From Methanobrevibacter_A sp964431035 (GTDB lineage: Archaea; Methanobacteriota; Methanobacteria; Methanobacteriales; Methanobacteriaceae): 20,162 nt of DNA. The notes under the pieces are model-generated. The model was given only the letters and a program-made list of their open reading frames with translations. It ran no database searches and was not told the origin of the DNA. Position numbers and translations under genes: made by a program. Positions within the stretch are counted from its first letter, which is position 1. Each line of letters opens with the position of its first letter. Location: positions 1-20,162 of the forward strand of contig CAYSIF010000030.1 of assembly GCA_964431035.1 (NCBI GenBank), in the 5' to 3' direction. Below are positions 15,649 to 20,162 of this stretch, piece by piece.

Positions 15649-16740
15649 TTAATTTTTTAAAGCATCAATTGCTTTGTTCCATGCTTTAGAGTTAGTTGGG
15701 GTAGTATTAACTTCTGTTCTTTTTACTGTTAAAACATCGTTAGGACAAGCTTTTTCACATGCTCCACATTTTATACAGTATTCTTCTTTAACTTGGATAG
15801 TTTTCACCATGTCTCCAGATTCTTTGGATGGTGGGAAGTATAGTGCGTTACATGGACAAACGTCGATACATGCTGCGCATGCTCCACATTCGTCTTCTTT
15901 TATTTGTACTGTTCCTTCGAATGGTTTGTTAACTTCTGGTACGTCTGTTGGACATACTCCTGCACACCATCCACAGTTAATACATAAGTTTTCATCGACA
16001 ATTATGTTTCCTGTTGTTACTGCTTTTTCTGGGTCTAGTTCGTATTCTCCATAGGAACAAGATCTACATGCTGCTTTAATTGCATCAACAGGACATGCTC
16101 TTTTACATACTAAACAGTATACACATTTGTCTGTGTCTACTTCTATGTCTTCACTACCTGCTTCTTTGTTGACTGTAATTGCGTCTCCAGGACATAATTC
16201 TTCACAGATTCCACAATTTATACATGTTTCTTTGTTTATGTCGATTTCTCCAATTACTAAGTCAGCACGTTGTGGTAGGTCTCTTTTTACTGTTACTGCA
16301 TTACGTGGGCATGCTACTTCACATTTTTCACAGTAGTAACAGTTTGTTTCGTCAAAGTTTATTGATTTTGTGTAACTAGGATATGATTCGATTTCTTTAA
16401 TTGATGTTCCACCAATTGTTAAATCTAATGCATCTGCAGGACATAATCCGCTACACATACCACAAAGAACACATTTATTTTCGTCGATTGTTACTTTAAC
16501 ATTGTTTGGTGTTGTGATCATGTTTTCAGATATTTTTCTGTGACCACTGAATTCGGTGTTAAAGTATTGACGTGCAGAGTTACTAACTCCTGAAATTTCT
16601 ATTGCACTAACTGGACAGGTATTTTCACAAATACCACAGCCAATACAAATTTGATCATCATATGATAGTTGTCTATCATCTGCTGCTGATCTTTTTATAT
16701 CAAAATTATTTCCTTTAATTGCTTTCACGTTTTTGATCAT
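15649..16740 (-). CDS. fwdF: Formylmethanofuran dehydrogenase subunit F (polyferredoxin)
   Basis: FwdF is the electron wire of the Fwd complex. Eight CxxCxxCxxxC motifs can be counted: CIGCGICENTC, CVLCGMCSGLC, CYYCEKCEVAC, CINCGICEELC, CVYCLVCKRAC, CINCGWCAGVC, CGACAACIDVC and CIKCGACEKAC, so eight [4Fe-4S] clusters as in the known structure. An ATG at 16755 would overlap the previous gene by 11 nt without a ribosome binding site. The ATG at 16740 (MIKNVKAIKG) has GGAG 9 nt upstream, inside the end of the previous gene, and is preferred; either start leaves all clusters intact. The protein is 363 residues from 16740. Confidence 0.95.
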   Translation of the reverse strand: MIKNVKAIKGNNFDIKRSAADDRQLSYDDQICIGCGICENTCPVSAIEISGVSNSARQYFNTEFSGHRKISENMITTPNNVKVTIDENKCVLCGMCSGLCPADALDLTIGGTSIKEIESYPSYTKSINFDETNCYYCEKCEVACPRNAVTVKRDLPQRADLVIGEIDINKETCINCGICEELCPGDAITVNKEAGSEDIEVDTDKCVYCLVCKRACPVDAIKAACRSCSYGEYELDPEKAVTTGNIIVDENLCINCGWCAGVCPTDVPEVNKPFEGTVQIKEDECGACAACIDVCPCNALYFPPSKESGDMVKTIQVKEEYCIKCGACEKACPNDVLTVKRTEVNTTPTNSKAWNKAIDALKN

Positions 16741-16744
16741 TTCT

Positions 16745-17194
16745 CTATTCTCCATATACTTTTATTGAATCTGTTGGACAGGCCTCTTCACACACACGGC
16801 ACCCACAACAGTACATGGAATTTATCTCTGCTTTTAGTGAATCTAAACTAATAGCTTTAGTTATACACAAGTCTACACATAATCCACACCCTATACATGA
16901 ATCATTTATTTCTCCCTTGTATGTTTCATTTTTGAATATTGATGTGTATATTCTAATTTCATTAACATTTTCAAAGAGATTTTGAATGATTAGCAAAAAG
17001 TCTTGAGTATTTAGTTCTGTAATGACTTTAGCAAAGTCTATTGCATTTTTTGATATGTTTCTACCGTTTAGGTAGTGAGATATCGTTGAACGGTTTATAT
17101 TTAGTTCGTTTGCAATTTCTTGTTGAGATAAACCTTGTTTTCTCAATTTTATTGCGGCTAAATATCTAAGACCAGAAGCTATATGTTTTGGCAT
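16745..17194 (-). CDS. fwdH: HTH-ferredoxin fusion at the head of the fwd operon (FwdH position)
   Basis: The 149 residues combine a DNA-binding helix-turn-helix at about 19-47 (KQGLSQQEIANELNINRSTI, then SHYLNGR) with two [4Fe-4S] motifs: C100-C103-C106-C110 and C129-C132-C135-C139. The first cluster motif ends in CI instead of the usual CP. The gene is first in the fwd operon, its end overlaps the fwdF region, and the Methanothermobacter tungsten operon begins with a ferredoxin-type gene called fwdH, hence the symbol. The domain pair suggests a redox- or Fe-S-responsive regulator of the operon, possibly acting at the palindromes upstream; an electron-carrying subunit with a relic HTH is the alternative. 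No clear Shine-Dalgarno precedes the ATG. Confidence 0.8.
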   Translation of the reverse strand: MPKHIASGLRYLAAIKLRKQGLSQQEIANELNINRSTISHYLNGRNISKNAIDFAKVITELNTQDFLLIIQNLFENVNEIRIYTSIFKNETYKGEINDSCIGCGLCVDLCITKAISLDSLKAEINSMYCCGCRVCEEACPTDSIKVYGE

Positions 17195-17240
17195 GATATC
17201 ATACTAAAATATTGTGTACTGATAATTATTTTTTGTTTTG

Positions 17241-17290
17241 TTATTATATAAGGGGTGGTATTAAAGTATAAGAGAAAAGATTTATATAAT
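17241..17290 (-). promoter_or_regulatory. Probable fwd operon promoter (two TATA-like boxes)
   Basis: On the minus strand ATTATATAAA (17281-17290) and TTATATAATAA (17241-17251) both resemble archaeal TATA boxes. They would give leaders of roughly 60 and 25 nt. The first directly abuts the palindrome at 17293-17309. Confidence 0.45.
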
Positions 17291-17292
17291 AC

Positions 17293-17309
17293 TGTGTAGT
17301 AATTACACA
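17293..17309. promoter_or_regulatory. Operator-like palindrome 1 (TGTGTAGTAATTACACA)
   Basis: Six-base arms TGTGTA and TACACA flank five bases. It lies immediately upstream of a TATA-like box of the fwd operon and matches the palindrome at 17533-17549 in 16 of 17 positions, centre to centre 240 bp. The binding protein is unknown; the adjacent HTH-ferredoxin or a Mo/W-responsive regulator are candidates. Confidence 0.6.
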
Positions 17310-17531
17310 TTTTGTATTTTGGAAAACTAAAAAAATATAAGCAAAAATAAAAAATAAAACTTTAAAACTAAATAAAAAAATAAAAAAAGATAATTAAATA
17401 TAAAAATACAGAAAATAGACATTAATATAAAAAATTAATCAAAAATACAAAAGATAACAATTGAAACTATTACTAAAAAAATAAGATGAAAAACTGAAAA
17501 TAATTCTTAAAAAATTAGCTGAAAAAAATTA

Positions 17532-17550
17532 ATGTGTAGTAACTACACAT
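17532..17550. promoter_or_regulatory. Operator-like palindrome 2, perfect 9-bp arms, past moaA stop
   Basis: ATGTGTAGT-A-ACTACACAT is a perfect palindrome 12 bp after the moaA stop. On the minus strand it is followed by a seven-T run, so it could also work as the moaA terminator. The shared sequence with 17293-17309 favours a protein-binding site, with dual use possible. Confidence 0.55.
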
Positions 17551-17562
17551 ATTGCTTAAAAA

Positions 17563-18483
17563 CTAAACATGATAAAAAGGCTCACGATTATCAATAGCCT
17601 CTAAAAAAACATTCTTAAGAAATTCTTCACTTTCCCCATTACGAATATGAGAAACAATATCAACAAGATTATCATTTCTAAGTAAACAAGGCTTAATCTT
17701 ACCTTCAGGAGTAACTCTTAAACGAGTACAATTATTACAAAAAGCAGTATTATCCAAAGGACGAACTAACTCAACTTCCCCACCATCAATAAAATATTTC
17801 TTCCTATCCTGCATAAGATTTCTAACTTCAATTTTATCCGCTTTAACCTTTAATTCTTCTTCAATAAGATCCATATCATAATGATAATTCTCATTAAAGT
17901 CATTTACTGTTTCTGCATCCATAATTTCAATTAATTGTAAAATTAAATTATTATCTTTACAAAAATCAAACATATCCCCAACTTCAGTATCATTAACCCC
18001 CTTCATTAAGACCATATTAATTTTTACAGGATTTAAACCAGAAATTGAAGCTTCAATAATACTTTCTTTCACTTTATCAATATAATTAAACCCTGTTAAT
18101 TTTTCATAAGTTAATGGATTTAATGTATCTAAACTAACATTCACCCTATTTAATCCAGCATCAATTAAATCTCCACAAAGTTCCCCTAAAAAAATTCCAT
18201 TAGTAGTGATTGATATATCTCTAAAACCTAAAGACTTAATAGATTTAACAATATCAACAATATCACGCCTAACTAAAGGTTCACCACCAGACAAACGAAT
18301 ACGCTCCACACCTAAACCTTGAGCAACCTTAGCAATCTTAAAAATCTCATCAACCGCCATCTCATCTAAAGTATCTAACATACCATCATGATGACAATAA
18401 AAACAATTAATATTACAACGATTAGTAATAGAAACCCTTAAAGAAATAATAGGCCTATCAAACTTATCACATACTTTATCCAT
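17563..18483 (-). CDS. moaA: GTP 3',8-cyclase MoaA (molybdenum cofactor biosynthesis)
   Basis: MoaA is a radical-SAM enzyme that starts pyranopterin synthesis by cyclising GTP. The N-terminal cluster is C23-x3-C27-x2-C30 (TNRCNINCFYC), with the SAM-binding GGEP at 66-69. The second cluster is C249-x2-C252-x13-C266 (FCNNCTRLRVTPEGKIKPC). The 306-residue length is normal. The C-terminus ends in YHV and lacks the di-glycine tail important in bacterial and human MoaA, so it may differ mechanistically, as in other archaeal homologues. GTGGGGATT is the ribosome binding site, 27 bp after mobB. Its cofactor product is needed by FwdB and FwdD. Confidence 0.93.
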   Translation of the reverse strand: MDKVCDKFDRPIISLRVSITNRCNINCFYCHHDGMLDTLDEMAVDEIFKIAKVAQGLGVERIRLSGGEPLVRRDIVDIVKSIKSLGFRDISITTNGIFLGELCGDLIDAGLNRVNVSLDTLNPLTYEKLTGFNYIDKVKESIIEASISGLNPVKINMVLMKGVNDTEVGDMFDFCKDNNLILQLIEIMDAETVNDFNENYHYDMDLIEEELKVKADKIEVRNLMQDRKKYFIDGGEVELVRPLDNTAFCNNCTRLRVTPEGKIKPCLLRNDNLVDIVSHIRNGESEEFLKNVFLEAIDNREPFYHV

Positions 18484-18510
18484 AACAAAATCCCCACAAA
18501 AAAATATTAA

Positions 18511-19218
18511 CTAATCATCTTTATTATTAATCAACAATTCAACCTTACTAAAATCTTCAACACCATACTCACTAGTCTTTAAAGACTCTAACATACCTAA
18601 AACAGTTTTCTTAACAAAATCATTAACAAAAGGATTCAAACCAATATTAACACCATTAATAGATAAAGAAACATCAGCCTGAGACTTAGGATCATACTCC
18701 AAATCATCACTAATAAAAGCCTTAGCTATCTTATTAGCATCAGTATAACCACAATCATCAACAAATAAAGTATCGATAATATCATAAGCATATTTTTCAG
18801 CTAAATTCACCAAATCCTTAACATCATCATCATTTAAACTTTTAGCATCCACATTTTTAATTGTATAATCATCAATTAGATTCCTAGATGTTGAAATCTT
18901 AGGGTAAGGATAATCCTTAAAACCTTCAATAACAACAAAATCTGGTTCATCTATTAATTTAATTAAGAATAAAATACGATCTAAGGGTAATTGATTATCT
19001 ACATTGAAAAATGTTGTTGAACCAACACCTACAACTGTTTTAGCTCCAGCATTTTTATGTTTAAAAGTATCAGTGCCTTCCTTATCCATAACCATACTAT
19101 GATGAGAATGCTTAACAGTACCTACACTAAATCCTCTATTACGTAATTCTTTAATAATGCGTGTAGTTAATGTAGTTTTACCAGTATCTTTATTTCCAAC
19201 AACAGAAAAAACTCTCAT
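18511..19218 (-). CDS. mobB: Molybdopterin-guanine dinucleotide biosynthesis GTPase MobB
   Basis: MobB is a P-loop GTPase that assists attachment of GMP to molybdopterin, giving the dinucleotide form that formylmethanofuran dehydrogenases carry. The Walker A motif is GNKDTGKTT at 8-16. Further family marks are VGTVKHSHH at 32-40, the GTDTFKHKNAGA segment at 48-59 and VVIEGFKDYPYPKI near 95-108. The 235 residues exceed the roughly 170 of the bacterial protein; the part after about 165 is an archaeal-type extension without a motif I recognise. It lies 21 bp after fdhC with GGTGTAAT as ribosome binding site. Confidence 0.9.
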   Translation of the reverse strand: MRVFSVVGNKDTGKTTLTTRIIKELRNRGFSVGTVKHSHHSMVMDKEGTDTFKHKNAGAKTVVGVGSTTFFNVDNQLPLDRILFLIKLIDEPDFVVIEGFKDYPYPKISTSRNLIDDYTIKNVDAKSLNDDDVKDLVNLAEKYAYDIIDTLFVDDCGYTDANKIAKAFISDDLEYDPKSQADVSLSINGVNIGLNPFVNDFVKKTVLGMLESLKTSEYGVEDFSKVELLINNKDD

Positions 19219-19239
19219 AAAATTATTACACCATCATTA

Positions 19240-20010
19240 TTATTTTTTTAAGTATACAAACCAATAGAAACATCCAACAAATAAAGCTCCACCGATAATA
19301 TTACCAATAGTAACTGGGATAAGATTATTGAAAAGTTGAGTTAATGTTATAGGAGAACCTAAAAACATAGCTAAAGGTATGAAAAACATGTTAGCAATAC
19401 TATGTTCAAAACCAAGAGCAACAAAAGCCATAATTGGGAACCAAATCCCTACAATTTTACTTATAATATCTTCAGCAGATATTGCAATGAATATGGCTAA
19501 ACAAACTAACCAATTACAACCAATACCTCTTATTAAAGATTGTAACCAGTTTAAATCAATTTTATTACTAGCAACTGTAATGGCTGTTGATGAAAAAGGT
19601 TCAGAAGTCATTATGCCACTTAAGTATGCAATGACAAATGCGATGAATAATGCACCAATAAAGTTAAAAACCCATGTTCCAACAAAATTCTTAATTAAGT
19701 CTTTAATATTAGCCTTACCATCTAAAACTGCAACAGGCATGTATAAGCAGCTACCTGTAAATAATTCAGCACCACATAATACTGTTAGTATTAATCCTAA
19801 GGGAAATACTGCTGCAAATAATAATTTTTTCAAACCTACCGGATAGGTTATACCACTTGTTACAATTTCTGCTAGCATTCCTCCAAATGCAATATATGTT
19901 CCTGCAAGAAATCCTAAAATAAGAAAACTTATTATTGATAAATTTGATTTATCTCCACCAATGCTTGCAATTTTACTTAATGCATCTTTTGGAATTTTAA
20001 ATGAACTCAT
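19240..20010 (-). CDS. fdhC: Formate/nitrite transporter family channel (FdhC-like)
   Basis: The 256-residue membrane protein has the FNT fold with six hydrophobic segments (about 25-50, 62-82, 108-132, 160-180, 186-212, 232-254). The central histidine motif FEHSIANM is at 202-209 and the LFTGSCLYMP loop at 83-92. FNT channels pass formate, nitrite or related small anions. FdhC is the methanogen formate channel, and the linkage to mobB and moaA fits a formate-related role, but no formate dehydrogenase genes are in the window. GGGAGAA precedes the ATG. It heads the fdhC-mobB-moaA operon. Confidence 0.85.
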   Translation of the reverse strand: MSSFKIPKDALSKIASIGGDKSNLSIISFLILGFLAGTYIAFGGMLAEIVTSGITYPVGLKKLLFAAVFPLGLILTVLCGAELFTGSCLYMPVAVLDGKANIKDLIKNFVGTWVFNFIGALFIAFVIAYLSGIMTSEPFSSTAITVASNKIDLNWLQSLIRGIGCNWLVCLAIFIAISAEDIISKIVGIWFPIMAFVALGFEHSIANMFFIPLAMFLGSPITLTQLFNNLIPVTIGNIIGGALFVGCFYWFVYLKK

Positions 20011-20019
20011 GAAAAATCT

Positions 20020-20062
20020 ATTCTCCCTAAAAAAAAGAACTAAAAAAAACTTTTATAAATAT
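20020..20062 (-). promoter_or_regulatory. Probable promoter of fdhC-mobB-moaA
   Basis: ATTTATAAAA on the minus strand (20051-20060) is a good archaeal TATA-like box. A start site about 25 bp downstream would leave a short leader that still includes GGGAG. Confidence 0.45.
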
Positions 20063-20107
20063 ATTGTATATTTATTAATTTTTTATGATGTTTTTAGTAT
20101 ATTATAC

Positions 20108-20162
20108 TTATTATAGTTAGTTACCAAACTTTTGGTATAAATTCTTTTTTCCAATTTTTATA
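20108..20162 (-). repeat. Right copy of 55-bp perfect inverted repeat
   Basis: Exact reverse complement of 1-55, again running to the window edge. Read leftward it gives the same 13-residue ORF end and stop codon, then diverges at 20107. It lies about 100 bp upstream of fdhC. The two copies are far apart (20 kb) and face each other. Confidence 0.9.

Larger units (their letters stand above)
17195..17562. promoter_or_regulatory. Control region between moaA and the fwd operon
   Basis: This 368-bp gap has no gene. From right to left it holds a perfect palindrome just past the moaA stop (17532-17550), about 220 bp of sequence very A-rich on the + strand (17311-17530, i.e. U-rich if transcribed leftward), a second palindrome (17293-17309), two TATA-like boxes and the leader of the HTH-ferredoxin gene. 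A TGTGTA half-site also lies at 17213-17218. Confidence 0.65.

Noticed and set aside
11792..16379. Open frames on the + strand opposite fwdA, fwdB and fwdF
   Set aside because: Antisense shadows of cysteine- and glycine-rich coding sequence; the fwd subunits are unmistakable on the minus strand.
17195..17562. CRISPR-like array made of the repeated palindromes
   Set aside because: Only two copies exist, 240 bp apart, with no regular spacers and no cas genes.
1..20162. Composite transposon carrying the whole block
   Set aside because: No transposase is visible inside the window and the cargo is core chromosomal metabolism; only the framing repeats support mobility.

Overview
The window comes from a methanogenic archaeon, most likely an AT-rich member of the Methanobacteriaceae (Methanobrevibacter or Methanosphaera type). 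The evidence is a complete formylmethanofuran dehydrogenase operon, a methanofuran-biosynthesis gene (mfnA), archaeal L10e, a KEOPS Pcc1 subunit, a long archaeal FKBP, very AT-rich intergenic DNA with archaeal TATA-like boxes, and TTG/GTG starts next to good ribosome binding sites. The species cannot be fixed. Methanosphaera stadtmanae is reported to lack molybdopterin-synthesis genes, so the moaA and mobB genes here argue against that species but not against a relative.

Layout. The first and last 55 bases are a perfect inverted repeat that frames the window. Bases 56-422 hold an apparent 3' remnant of a + strand gene and its hairpin. On the minus strand follow mfnA-fumB (923-2080, 423-920), ppsA (2239-4530) and rpl10e (4807-5289). 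On the + strand come pcc1 (5587-5820) and a zinc-finger/acidic/membrane protein of unknown role (5986-7038). Next are a minus-strand pair, a TmcAL-like nucleotidyltransferase and an FKBP (8975-7121), with the divergent dihydroorotase gene pyrC (9051-10310).

From 17194 down to 10428 runs the fwd operon on the minus strand: an HTH-ferredoxin fusion in the fwdH position, then fwdF, fwdG, fwdD, fwdB, fwdA, fwdC, and a small acidic protein after a hairpin. Upstream, fdhC-mobB-moaA (20010-17563) form another minus-strand operon. The 368-bp gap between the two operons carries two almost identical palindromes, one abutting the likely fwd promoter.

How the genes fit. MfnA starts synthesis of methanofuran, the C1 carrier. 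Fwd fixes CO2 onto methanofuran as formylmethanofuran, using a W/Mo-bis(pyranopterin) cofactor. MoaA and MobB belong to the synthesis of that cofactor, and the FNT channel moves formate or a similar anion. PpsA, fumarase and dihydroorotase are anabolic. The points most worth following are the framing inverted repeat, the twin operator-like palindromes with the HTH-ferredoxin gene beside them, and a set of 3'-end hairpins that fold over stop codons. No tRNA, rRNA, CRISPR array or complete insertion sequence is visible.
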